Below are positions 23,341 through 32,131 of a stretch of DNA of 64,000 bases, piece by piece; positions within the stretch are counted from its first letter, which is position 1; the number at the start of each line of letters is the position of its first letter. Position numbers and translations under genes: made by a program. Below the pieces are notes generated by a model. It ran no database searches and had not been told where the DNA came from. It worked only from the letters and a program-made list of their open reading frames with translations. The stretch comes from Candidatus Fermentibacterota bacterium. GTDB lineage: Bacteria; Fermentibacterota; Fermentibacteria; Fermentibacterales; Fermentibacteraceae. The stretch lies in the NCBI GenBank assembly GCA_002748705.1, contig PDSZ01000001.1:1-64000 (forward strand), given 5' to 3'.

Positions 23341-25227
23341 TCATTTGCCGGCTTTTTTCACCTCACGGTACATTTTCTTTCTCTGCGATCGGATAGTGGA
23401 TGAAACCAGATTCTTTGAAAACCCTGCCCTGACAGCATAGGTCTCAAGAATGTTTTTCTCTGACGCGTCAATGGTTCCGTCGGAGAGAGCCATTCTTACC
23501 ATTGCCCTGAGAATTTCCAGTGCTTCAGAGGAGTTGGAAGGAGCAGGAATGGAATCACCCTGTTCCCGCACAGTGTTCAGAATGGTATCCAGTTCTTCAG
23601 AGGATATGCCCCTGTGCTCTGCAAAAGATTTGAGCATGTTCATCTCTTCATCTTCAAGTTTGCCGTCTGAATACATCACACCTGCCATTGCCATGAGAAG
23701 TATGTCTGAAGATACTGCAGGTGCAGAGGCAACAGGGGAAACAGAAGCAGAGTTGATCCTTGAGCCGCTGAATGGGCCTACGGACTCCAGCACCCATGAA
23801 CCGGTTCCGTCATTAAGCTGTCTGCCGCAGTACTCGCAGTCTCCTGAATCGCCTCCGCTGTACGGTGCGCCGCACCCATGACAGTGGGCGCTGTGAAGCC
23901 CTCTTTCCGCAAGAGTCTTTACGCCGTGTTTTCTGACCAGGGTAAATATCTGTGGACGGATTGTCTTAGGGCCTTTTGATTCCGGCTTGCCGGAACTGCT
24001 TATTCGGCTGTTCATCGCCGACCACTTTATGAGAACCTGTATTCTGTCCAGGTTCGAGCCCTGAATTATGCTCTGTACCTCCACAGCGCCAACTGCAGCA
24101 TCATGGAAGAACATGTGCGAGTCTCCGTCTGCCGTTTGCTGAAGACTGTTCTCAAGCCTGTCAGCATACTGAGCAAGTGCCACTTTACGAACAGGGTCTG
24201 CGCTTCCGTCAAAGTAGCTTTTGATGTATCGCCAGAAGATTACTGAAGCGGTGTCTTCAATGGAGTTTATGCTGAATCCCGAATCAGCTGCTGCAAATTC
24301 TCTGTAGCCTGGAATCGCATTGTGGCTTTCAGCGGTGCTCCATTCGATGGACTGGGTAATCTCGCTGAGAACCCAGTCGTATTCCCCGCTGGTAACAACT
24401 GCATCACAGTAGCTGCACTGCCCTGAATCAGAGAGTTCAAGGGTTGCGCCGCAGTTGGGGCAGCTGCCCTCTGAGAGGCTTTTACCTTCCGTTGTTCTCA
24501 CACCGGGTTTTCTCAGAAAACTCCAGTATTCAATAAAGGTACCTGTGTAGTTGTTTCTTATTTTTCTGCCGGTTTCAAGACTTACATCGGTATCTTTCGC
24601 ACTGGCTGTAATCTTTACATGAATTGAGTCGAAGTGTCTTGTGCTTTCTATTGAGTTGATTTCAGTTCCCAGAACCGTAACATCATCCATGAGATTTCTG
24701 AAGCCCATGGCTTTCTGAATGTGTATCTGCAGTGAGAACCTTTCGTAGACACCGTCGCTTACATATTTACGCACACCGGACATATCCTGATCAGACCAGG
24801 CCTTCTGAACATCCAGAAAGGTTTTCCTGACTTTCTCAAGGAAATCCTGCTGCTGAAAACCTGAATCTCTTGCTTTAAGGTTCTGCAGAGCAGCGTCCAT
24901 GACTCCTGCAGCCTGTTTCTGAGTAAGGGCGGCATTTCCTGCCTGCTGTATTCTCCTCTGCTGCAATTTTACCTGTCTTTTCTTAGCCAGTATAAATAAA
25001 GTAAAGATAATGATGACCAGTGGTATTCCTATACAGGGCTGTTCAATGCAAAGCCTTATAAGAAGATATACAATTATGCCCAGCCCGTCTCCGCCCCCTG
25101 AAGATCCTGAACCGCCGCCTCCGTAGCTCTGACCTCCTCCGGCTCTGGCAAGGGTTTCTTCGGCAGTCAAGGTGACAACGAGAAGCATCAGAACAAGAAC
25201 TGTTATCTTTTTCCATTCGAGGTTCAT
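23341..25227 (-). CDS. Tim44-like membrane protein with zinc ribbons and TerB-like domain
   Basis: About 628 residues. A signal/anchor (VLVLMLLVVTLTA), a Gly/Ser-rich stretch, and a second TM helix (about 70-95) come first. Next is a Tim44/MBA1-like domain (FLEKVRKTFLDVQKAWSDQDM...VSDGVYERF), a zinc ribbon CPNCGATL...CSYC, a second Tim44-like copy (FWRYIKSYF...), a second ribbon CHGCGAPY...CEYC and a C-terminal TerB-like helical domain (DILLMAMAGVMYSDGKLEDEEM). It probably acts at the inner membrane. The start at 25227 has AGGAGG upstream. The exact function is unknown. Confidence 0.75.
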   Translation of the reverse strand: MNLEWKKITVLVLMLLVVTLTAEETLARAGGGQSYGGGGSGSSGGGDGLGIIVYLLIRLCIEQPCIGIPLVIIIFTLFILAKKRQVKLQQRRIQQAGNAALTQKQAAGVMDAALQNLKARDSGFQQQDFLEKVRKTFLDVQKAWSDQDMSGVRKYVSDGVYERFSLQIHIQKAMGFRNLMDDVTVLGTEINSIESTRHFDSIHVKITASAKDTDVSLETGRKIRNNYTGTFIEYWSFLRKPGVRTTEGKSLSEGSCPNCGATLELSDSGQCSYCDAVVTSGEYDWVLSEITQSIEWSTAESHNAIPGYREFAAADSGFSINSIEDTASVIFWRYIKSYFDGSADPVRKVALAQYADRLENSLQQTADGDSHMFFHDAAVGAVEVQSIIQGSNLDRIQVLIKWSAMNSRISSSGKPESKGPKTIRPQIFTLVRKHGVKTLAERGLHSAHCHGCGAPYSGGDSGDCEYCGRQLNDGTGSWVLESVGPFSGSRINSASVSPVASAPAVSSDILLMAMAGVMYSDGKLEDEEMNMLKSFAEHRGISSEELDTILNTVREQGDSIPAPSNSSEALEILRAMVRMALSDGTIDASEKNILETYAVRAGFSKNLVSSTIRSQRKKMYREVKKAGK

Positions 25228-25441
25228 TGTGTTCCTCCTGAAGCGGCATATATTATTTTCCATTACTTGCAGGTGAAGTCTATCCAGATTGGAAAGAAAT
25301 GTCCATGATCAGGCAGTTGTCTGTTAAGGAGTGCTGCGACAGTTGAGTATACTATGGTAATAACTGTTGTCAGGCGTATAGATTATGTGAACTTGCGGGA
25401 AGTCTTTTCTGACGGTACAGTTTTTTCTGCAGCGGCAGGTG

Positions 25442-26824
25442 ATGATGAATAACGCTTTCAGAAGAAGACTGGTTTTCATAGTTCTTGCTTCAGCAGGCAT
25501 ATGGATATTCCTGTGGTATACCCATTCACTTGTTGATGAACTTGCCAGGCTTGATAAGAGAAACTGCGAGACAATCGCCAGACTGTGGGCAGGTGTTCAG
25601 TATCCTTTAAGTATCCTCTCTGACGGTAGCCGTCTGAATTCGTGTACAGTTTGCGGGACACCCTCAGGTATTTCCGTTCCATACCTTGATTCTCTGAGCA
25701 AGTATTGCCCTGTGTGTGGAGATACGACACTTTTTGTTCCCACTGAGAGAGCTTTGCCTGAAGAGCGGGAAGATGTGGTCAACTTCACACGAAGGCTCTT
25801 TGCGGATCTGGTTTCAAGGCTTGATTTCAACACGATCTTTTCCGACATGAACGGTTATCCTCAGATTGTTAACGGTGAGGTAACCGACGGTTATTCCCGT
25901 GAGAGAATAGATTCTCTTTTTCGGGAAATAGAAGCGCTTAAGCAGCAGAACGAGCCGGTTCCTTTGATGATGGTCTCGGATACTATCGGCTATCTTTATT
26001 ATGGCGATACCAGGCTGAGCAGGCAGATGAAGATTGTTCCTCTCCTTGAGCTTGGTCTGCTGTTTCTCATAGCTGCTGTAATCTACTTCCTTTTAAGAGC
26101 GGAAATAAACAGAGAAAAGGATTTGTCGTGGGTGGGTTTTGCCAGAGAAACTGCTCATCAGCTAAGTACTCCTCTCTCGTCGCTGATGGGCTGGATAGAA
26201 TTACTCAGGGATGAGGCTGAGAATGATACCGCAACCCTGGAAGCGCTGAATCATATGTCTGTGGATGTCACAAGGCTTACTCAGATAGCCGACAGATATG
26301 GGCAGATGGGAAGAAAACCCAGAATGAAGCCTTTCCGTATATGTGATGTCATCTCTGAGATAGTATCCTACTTCAACAGAAGAAAGGGGCTTCTGGGCCA
26401 TGGTGTCGTGCTTGAAAGCAGCTGCAGCAATTCCGCTTCTGTGGTCTCCGGTAATCCTGTGCTGCTGGGGTGGGTACTTGAGAATCTGATAAAAAATGCC
26501 GTTGCCGCCTGTGCTTCTGTACCTGAAGGAGGAAAGGTTATCATTCAATGCAATGATTTTGATGAGGATAAGATCGAAATCCTTGTAAGAGATAACGGCT
26601 GTGGTATAAGTTATTCAGATCAGGGGTGTATATTCAATGCAGGATATACCACAAGAAAAGGTGGATGGGGTTTGGGGCTGTCATTGTCAAGGCGAATAGT
26701 GGAACAGCACCACCAGGGCAGTATTCGGCTGGTCAGCAGTTCACCTGGGCAGGGGAGTATCTTCTGTGTAAGTCTGCCCAAGTCATATGGAGGTGCAGAT
26801 GATAACGATTCTCTGGGTGGATGA
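25442..26824 (+). CDS. Membrane sensor histidine kinase, PorY-like
   Basis: About 460 residues. One TM helix at the N-terminus and one at about 200-220 bracket a periplasmic domain that carries two CxxC pairs (CTVCGTPSG near 70 and CPVCGD near 90), likely a zinc or redox site. The cytoplasmic part has HisKA (ARETAHQLSTPLSSLMGW, phosphoacceptor His about 239), and a HATPase with N-box LIKNAVAA, G1 DNGCGI and G2 GGWGLGLS. It overlaps the PorX-like gene by 26 bases, so they are a cognate pair. Naming it PorY rests on that neighbour; start codon among GTG 25439, ATG 25442 and ATG 25445 is uncertain. Confidence 0.8.
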   Translation: MMNNAFRRRLVFIVLASAGIWIFLWYTHSLVDELARLDKRNCETIARLWAGVQYPLSILSDGSRLNSCTVCGTPSGISVPYLDSLSKYCPVCGDTTLFVPTERALPEEREDVVNFTRRLFADLVSRLDFNTIFSDMNGYPQIVNGEVTDGYSRERIDSLFREIEALKQQNEPVPLMMVSDTIGYLYYGDTRLSRQMKIVPLLELGLLFLIAAVIYFLLRAEINREKDLSWVGFARETAHQLSTPLSSLMGWIELLRDEAENDTATLEALNHMSVDVTRLTQIADRYGQMGRKPRMKPFRICDVISEIVSYFNRRKGLLGHGVVLESSCSNSASVVSGNPVLLGWVLENLIKNAVAACASVPEGGKVIIQCNDFDEDKIEILVRDNGCGISYSDQGCIFNAGYTTRKGGWGLGLSLSRRIVEQHHQGSIRLVSSSPGQGSIFCVSLPKSYGGADDNDSLGG

Positions 26825-28352
26825 TGAGATAGATCACCTTCAACCCCATATAAGGTTCCTGGAAAAAAGGGATTACAGTGTTCTGAAGGCCTCAGGCGGC
26901 AGGGAAGCTCTTGAATTACTGAAGAGCAAAAGGGTTGATCTGGTACTTATGGACCATATGATGGTGGGGATGGACGGTCTGGAAACCGTTTATCAGATAA
27001 GAAAGAGCTACAAGGACCTTCCAGTTGTGATGGTAACCCAGAGTGAGGAAGAGGAGCTGATGGAAAGAGCCCTCTCAGGCACCATTGCCGACTTTCTCAC
27101 AAAGCCTGTGAACCCCAGTCAGATACTGCTTACTGTGAAGAAATTGCTGGAATCCGGCAGACTCAAAATAAACAGAGCGGCACTTGAGGTTATTTCCGAA
27201 ACTGAAAGAGTAAGGTCCAGCAGTACCAGTACCCTTGAAGACTGGATTCATCTTTACAAAACCAGGGTTGAAAAGGATATCAGCCTGGGAGGAGAGCTGG
27301 GAGAAAGGCTTCAGGGGCTGCAGGGAGGGTCTCTGGATCAGGTGGAAAACGATTTTTCCAGGTTCATAGAGAAAAACTACAGAAACTGGATTGCCTCTCC
27401 TGCAGATGCGCCTCTGATGTCCCACAATGTCCTTGCCAGAAAGGTTCTGCCTGAACTGCAATCTGGAGCCGGAGAGGTGGTGTTTCTGGTTGTGGACTGT
27501 ATGAGATATGACCAGTGGCTTTTGATGCTCAAGACTTTTGAGAAGTGGTTCCACCGGGAATCCGACTTTATGGTTGCCGGTCTTCCCTCAGCCACCCCTT
27601 ACAGCAGAAACTCTATCTTCAGCGGTTTGGTGCCCAGGGATATATGGCGTTTCTACAGAACAAAATGGATTGAAAAATACGGGTATCCAGGGCTGAATTC
27701 CTATGAGGCCACACTCATCCGTGATGCCATTGTAAGGCTTGGCTACAGCAGAGGGCGGAACAGTGTGTACACCAAAATATCCAACAGGATTGAAGGGGAT
27801 AATGTCAGAAGGGGATTGTCTCACTTTCTGAAGGAAGGCTTTATGGCCATTGTGGTGAATTTCATTGATCACCTCACTCATGGAAGGTCTGAGCTTGACC
27901 TGATAAGAGATATTGCTCCGGATGTTCCTTCTTTCAGAAGACTGGCTAAGGAATGGTTTGAGCACTCATTCCTGCTTAAAATGCTGAAAACCCTCAGCGC
28001 CAGAGGAACAACAGTGATCGTAACCAGCGATCATGGTTCCATGCTGGCTGAAAGAATAGCCTGGGTCAGGGGTTCCAGAGGAATGTCTCACAGTGTTCGT
28101 TACAGGTTCGGCCATTCTCTTTCTGCAGGAGATAAGTATGCAGTTGCAGTTAACAGACCTGCAGAGTGGGGGCTGCCTGACGATCACCCCAGAAAAGCCT
28201 ATCTGTTCGCCCGTGATAATTATCTCCTTATGCAGGAGGGTATAAGCAGAGAGGATCAGCTTAAGTTCAAGAGTTCCTTCCAGCATGGCGGAGTCTCTCT
28301 GGAAGAAATGCTGGTACCATGTGACATTCTCAGGCCCAAGAAGTTGAGATGA
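26799..28352 (+). CDS. porX: PorX-like response regulator with PglZ (alkaline-phosphatase-superfamily) domain
   Basis: About 517 residues. The receiver domain begins MITILWVDDEID; Asp52 (LVLMDHMM) is the phosphoacceptor and Lys102 (LTKP) the signalling lysine. A helical linker follows, then a PglZ domain from about 200: VVDCMRYDQW, TPYSRNSIFSG, FIDHLTH, SDHGS and GHS carry the metal-binding and nucleophile positions. This architecture is that of PorX, which controls T9SS genes in Bacteroidota. ATG 26799 follows GGAGG; it overlaps the kinase gene and its stop overlaps tsaE, linking it to tRNA t6A genes in one transcript. Confidence 0.88.
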   Translation: MITILWVDDEIDHLQPHIRFLEKRDYSVLKASGGREALELLKSKRVDLVLMDHMMVGMDGLETVYQIRKSYKDLPVVMVTQSEEEELMERALSGTIADFLTKPVNPSQILLTVKKLLESGRLKINRAALEVISETERVRSSSTSTLEDWIHLYKTRVEKDISLGGELGERLQGLQGGSLDQVENDFSRFIEKNYRNWIASPADAPLMSHNVLARKVLPELQSGAGEVVFLVVDCMRYDQWLLMLKTFEKWFHRESDFMVAGLPSATPYSRNSIFSGLVPRDIWRFYRTKWIEKYGYPGLNSYEATLIRDAIVRLGYSRGRNSVYTKISNRIEGDNVRRGLSHFLKEGFMAIVVNFIDHLTHGRSELDLIRDIAPDVPSFRRLAKEWFEHSFLLKMLKTLSARGTTVIVTSDHGSMLAERIAWVRGSRGMSHSVRYRFGHSLSAGDKYAVAVNRPAEWGLPDDHPRKAYLFARDNYLLMQEGISREDQLKFKSSFQHGGVSLEEMLVPCDILRPKKLR

Positions 28353-28789
28353 TATCAGAAAATATTGATGAACAAGGTCTTGAAGAGCTTGCAGCTCAAA
28401 TGGCAAACAAGGTTAAGGCTGGAGACAGGTTCTTTATCAAGGGGCCTTTGGGATCCGGTAAATCAACATTCGCCAGGGCTTTCATCAGGGCGCTTGGGGT
28501 TCAGGGCGCCATTCCCAGCCCCACCTTTCTGATGGATTCGGTATACAGTATTCCAGAGAGGGGACTTGAGGTGCACCACATGGATCTGTATCGTCTTAAG
28601 GGCTCTTCAGAGGAATTGATAATGCTGGGTTTTCAGGAGATACTTGATTCCCGGGCTGTGGTTCTGGTGGAATGGCCTGAGCGCATTCCCGACCTTGACC
28701 GGATGAGAGGTTGCTTTATTCACATTACTCAGGGAGACTCTGATACAGTCAGGAGGATAAGTATTGAGCGCAATATGGCTGGGTATTGA
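28349..28789 (+). CDS. tsaE: tRNA t6A biosynthesis ATPase TsaE
   Basis: 146 residues. Walker A GPLGSGKSTFARAF (about 32-45), SPTF (the family switch segment), HMDLYRL and VVLVEWPERI (Walker B region) are the TsaE/YjeE signature. With TsaB and TsaD it makes N6-threonylcarbamoyladenosine on ANN-decoding tRNAs. It overlaps porX by 4 bases (ATGA) and tsaB by 26. Confidence 0.94.
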   Translation: MISENIDEQGLEELAAQMANKVKAGDRFFIKGPLGSGKSTFARAFIRALGVQGAIPSPTFLMDSVYSIPERGLEVHHMDLYRLKGSSEELIMLGFQEILDSRAVVLVEWPERIPDLDRMRGCFIHITQGDSDTVRRISIERNMAGY

Positions 28790-29423
28790 TACGACTTCAG
28801 CTACAGGGGGAGTGGCTCTTGTTGATGGCGAAACCATTCTTGCAGAGTCGGTACTTCCGGTAGATACCTTTCATTCTGAAAAACTCCTTCCTGCTGTTTC
28901 TGAAACCCTGGATAAAGTGGGCCTGGGAGGAGATGAACTGGCAGGAATAGGTGTTTCAGCAGGCCCCGGCTCATACACAGGGATAAGAATAGGAGCCTCA
29001 ACTGCAATGGGCCTGGGGTCAGGGTGGAATGTTCCACTGCGAGGAGTATCTGCCCTCAGAATAATTGCTTCCCAGCTGCCTGAAGGAGAGCCTGTTCTCT
29101 CCTGTATAAGGGCCAGACAGGGTGAGGTGTTTGCCGCGGTCTTTCAGTCTTCCTCAATAGATTCAAAGGAAATACTTGAATCGGGCATCTACAGGGTTGA
29201 GAAACTGAAGGACCATATTCCGAAAGGGTGCTGTGCTGTTGGAAGCGGAAGGAAAGAGGTTCAGGAAGTTATGGCCGGCAGACTGAAGTGGGTCAGTCCT
29301 CTTCTGGACACTCCGAGACCTTCTCTTGCAGCATGGTGTGCCTGCAAGTCGGCGGAAAAAGAGGGTTTTCAGAAAACGCTTGAACCGCTTTATCTCAGAG
29401 AATTCAACCAGAGGCTGGACTGA
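28764..29423 (+). CDS. tsaB: tRNA t6A biosynthesis protein TsaB
   Basis: 219 residues. LGIDTTSATGGVALVDG, FHSEKLLPAV, GVSAGPGSYTGIRIG are the YeaZ/TsaB hallmarks. It is the ASKHA-fold partner that stabilises TsaD in the t6A complex. The start is TTG at 28764, preceded by AGGAGG; it lies within the end of tsaE. The stop overlaps the start of the next gene. No tsaD is in the window. Confidence 0.93.
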   Translation: MSAIWLGIDTTSATGGVALVDGETILAESVLPVDTFHSEKLLPAVSETLDKVGLGGDELAGIGVSAGPGSYTGIRIGASTAMGLGSGWNVPLRGVSALRIIASQLPEGEPVLSCIRARQGEVFAAVFQSSSIDSKEILESGIYRVEKLKDHIPKGCCAVGSGRKEVQEVMAGRLKWVSPLLDTPRPSLAAWCACKSAEKEGFQKTLEPLYLREFNQRLD

Positions 29424-30649
29424 TGAGCAAAGTGGAATACTACAGACCTGACGAAACACATATAGATGACATATACCGTATTGAGCAGGAGTGTTTTCCT
29501 GAGCCATGGGATATTGAGGAGATAGCTTCACTGATCACAGTTGCACCTGGGCTCTATACCCTTGCAGCCTTCATCAGGTGCAAACCTGCAGGTTACATCT
29601 CTGCCACCTTCTCTGCGCCGAAAGAACTGCACATAATCAGTCTGGGAGTAAAGCCTGAGTACAGACGCAGAGGTATTGCCTCAGATCTTCTCTCCTGTGC
29701 TGTCCAGTGGGGCAGGCACATGGGAGCTCTCAAGGTGCTGCTTGAGGTCCGTGAGTACAACGAAGACGCCATTGCATTCTACCGTGCCTGCGGTTTCAAC
29801 AGCAGCGGTTTTCTGAACAACTTCTACGGAGACAGGCAGAACGGCCTCTCAATGGAGCTTGAAACTGATTCAATAAATGGAACTCTGGATACAGTGCTCT
29901 ATCTTAACGGAGTTCTGCCTGCAGCTCCTGTGCTGGGAGTTATTCTAGGCTCAGGTCTGGGATGGGTCACTGAACCTTTCGGTGAAGGGTTCTCTATTCC
30001 TTTTGAAAACATTCCAGGCATGTCAGGTGGGGCAGTGAAAGGGCATGCCCACAGAATGCACCTCAGTTCAGACGGCAGAATAGTGTTCGTCATGGGTAGA
30101 AGGCATCACTATCAGGGATATGAGGGCAGAGATATTGTTCTGCTTCCTGCTGCACTTGCGTGTCTCGGAGTGGACAGATGGCTGCTTACAAGCTCTTCAG
30201 GGGCTGTGGACCCTGGGTATCGTACAGGCGATGCAATGGTATTTACCAATCATGTGAACTATTCAGGGTGCATTCCTGATCCGCCTCTGTTTCCCACAGG
30301 GCATGATATATACTCCGACTCTTTCAGAAAGATGGTCAGGGAAGAGATGCCTGAATGCAGAAGCGGTATTTTTGCCTGTGTTTCCGGCCCTGCTTACGAA
30401 ACTGCAGCTGAAGTGGCGCTTATAAGAAGCAACGGATGTTCTGCTGTTTCCATGTCCACAGCGCAGGAGGCAATGGCACTGAGAGCGCTTGGGTGCAGGG
30501 TTTCAGCCATTTCTCTTATAACCAATGCTGTTGAAAGCGGCGAATCAGTCTGCCATGAGGAAGTGCTTTCCGCCCAGCAGATACTCAGGGAGAAACAGGA
30601 AACTGGTTTGATAAATCTTGTGGAAAGGCTTTCAGGTGAATTACGCTGA
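29423..30649 (+). CDS. RimI-like GNAT acetyltransferase fused to purine nucleoside phosphorylase
   Basis: 408 residues in one frame. Residues 1-150 are a RimI-type N-acetyltransferase (IEQECFPEPW, LGVKPEYRRRGIASDLL acetyl-CoA loop, LEVREYNEDAIAFYRACGF). Residues about 160-408 are a PNP/MTA-phosphorylase (VLGVILGSGLG phosphate loop, GHAHRMHL, GRRHHYQGYEG, SGPAYETAAEV, MSTAQEAMALRALG, LITNAVE). RimI acetylates ribosomal S18 and often sits by tsaB; PNP splits purine nucleosides. TSSSGA replaces the usual TNAAGG. The fusion joins two functions with no obvious metabolic link. Confidence 0.88.
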   Translation: MSKVEYYRPDETHIDDIYRIEQECFPEPWDIEEIASLITVAPGLYTLAAFIRCKPAGYISATFSAPKELHIISLGVKPEYRRRGIASDLLSCAVQWGRHMGALKVLLEVREYNEDAIAFYRACGFNSSGFLNNFYGDRQNGLSMELETDSINGTLDTVLYLNGVLPAAPVLGVILGSGLGWVTEPFGEGFSIPFENIPGMSGGAVKGHAHRMHLSSDGRIVFVMGRRHHYQGYEGRDIVLLPAALACLGVDRWLLTSSSGAVDPGYRTGDAMVFTNHVNYSGCIPDPPLFPTGHDIYSDSFRKMVREEMPECRSGIFACVSGPAYETAAEVALIRSNGCSAVSMSTAQEAMALRALGCRVSAISLITNAVESGESVCHEEVLSAQQILREKQETGLINLVERLSGELR

Positions 30650-31859
30650 AGCAGAGAGATGGCTTTTCGGCCGTCGTCGTATGGGAATGAAGTACGGCCT
30701 GGACCGTATGAATTCTTTCATGGAGGATCTGGGCAATCCGCAGCAGAGTTTCAGCACAATTCACATAGTAGGCACCAACGGAAAGGGAAGCACCGCAGCT
30801 ATGCTTTCAGGTATTGCAGGCGAGCTGGGAATAAGCTGGGGAAGAACAACCTCACCTCACCTTCTCCATTACCGTGAACGAATTGCGGCAAATAGCCAGT
30901 GGATACCTGAAGAGAGCGTTGCCAGGTTCGTCTCGGAGAACATGCATCTTATGAAGAAGCATACAGCAACCTTCTTTGAGATAACCACTGCAATGTCCGC
31001 CTGGTACTTCGCGGAAAAAGGCGTGAAGTGGGTTGCTGCAGAGGCAGGCCTTGGAGGAAGGCTCGACGCAACCAGAACATTTGCCGGTAAAGCAACTGTA
31101 TTCACAGGAGTACAGATTGAGCACAGCAGAATACTGGGTAACACCAGAGAAAGAATAGCTGCTGAGAAGGTTGCCATAGCGGCGCCTGGTACAGTACTTG
31201 TCACAGGGAAGCATACACCTGGCGTTGAAAAAGTAATAGAAGAAGCGGTAAGAGCCGGTAACCTGCAGCGGGTGAGCCCTCTTGAGGTAGAGAGCAGCCC
31301 CCTTCCAGGTAAGCACCAGAAAGCGAACGGCGCCCTGGCCCTTACAGCAGCAGTACAGATGTTCGGCTGTACTGAAGAGGAGGTAAGAGAGGCATATGCG
31401 GGAACCTGCAACTCTCTTCGGTGGCCAGGCAGGCTGGATTACAGGGCAGGATCTCCATCAATACTGTTCGATGTGGCTCACAATCCCCAGTCCATGGAAG
31501 CGCTTGCCAACCATGTGAAAGGCTGGAAGAAACCTGTTCCTGCAGTTGTGGGATTCCTTGCAGACAAACCCTGGAAGAAAATGGTGCACATACTCTCAGG
31601 TTTCGCAGGACCTGTCTTTGCAACCACTCCTGTCAGCGAGAGGAGGCTGGAGGCAGAGGAGCTTGCGGCTTTCATGAAGGAGAGGGGAATGGAAGTCTAC
31701 CCTGTTCCCGATATCATGCAGGCAATGGAGAGGTGCAGGGCAGCAGCTGCAGGTGACCGAATGATAGTAACAGGTTCGTTTTACACCGTTGGAGACGCAC
31801 TTGACGGTGCTGTTTCCGGTGGATGGGTCGGCGGGGTTCCCGATTCCGCAGGCAGTTAA
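30636..31859 (+). CDS. folC: Folylpolyglutamate / dihydrofolate synthase
   Basis: About 407 residues. HIVGTNGKGSTAAML (P-loop), TSPHLLHYRERI, AEAGLGGRLDATR and DVAHNPQSMEAL are Mur-ligase-type FolC motifs. It adds glutamate to folates, and possibly to dihydropteroate. GTG 30636 is preferred because the sequence then begins VNYAEAERWLF, as in homologues; GTG 30618 is also possible. Either start lies inside the end of the fusion gene. folE and folP are encoded further right in a separate cluster. Confidence 0.92.
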   Translation: MNYAEAERWLFGRRRMGMKYGLDRMNSFMEDLGNPQQSFSTIHIVGTNGKGSTAAMLSGIAGELGISWGRTTSPHLLHYRERIAANSQWIPEESVARFVSENMHLMKKHTATFFEITTAMSAWYFAEKGVKWVAAEAGLGGRLDATRTFAGKATVFTGVQIEHSRILGNTRERIAAEKVAIAAPGTVLVTGKHTPGVEKVIEEAVRAGNLQRVSPLEVESSPLPGKHQKANGALALTAAVQMFGCTEEEVREAYAGTCNSLRWPGRLDYRAGSPSILFDVAHNPQSMEALANHVKGWKKPVPAVVGFLADKPWKKMVHILSGFAGPVFATTPVSERRLEAEELAAFMKERGMEVYPVPDIMQAMERCRAAAAGDRMIVTGSFYTVGDALDGAVSGGWVGGVPDSAGS

Positions 31860-31900
31860 TAGATTAGCTTACCTTCAGAAAAGAAATTGAAAGGACAGCA

Positions 31901-32131
31901 ATGGCAAAGGACAGAAAAACAGTAATGACCGAGGACCAGAGGGAATCCACTCCCTTCACCGGTCTTAACTACATACTTTTTACAGCAGGGCTTCTGATTA
32001 TCACAGCTGGATGGTTTCTTCTGAGAGCAGGGCATATATCACTCTCTCCAGTGATGCTCATTCTTGGATACTGTGTGATCATTCCACTGGGAATCATCAT
32101 TGCTCCGCGAAAAAAGGATAAAGCTGAATGA
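31901..32131 (+). CDS. DUF3098-like small membrane protein
   Basis: 76 residues: a polar N-terminus then two TM helices (LNYILFTAGLLIITAGWFLL and LSPVMLILGYCVIIPLGIII) and a lysine-rich end. This matches the two-helix DUF3098 proteins common in Bacteroidota. AAAGGA precedes the ATG. Its stop overlaps the next ATG by 4 bases. The function is unknown. Confidence 0.7.
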   Translation: MAKDRKTVMTEDQRESTPFTGLNYILFTAGLLIITAGWFLLRAGHISLSPVMLILGYCVIIPLGIIIAPRKKDKAE

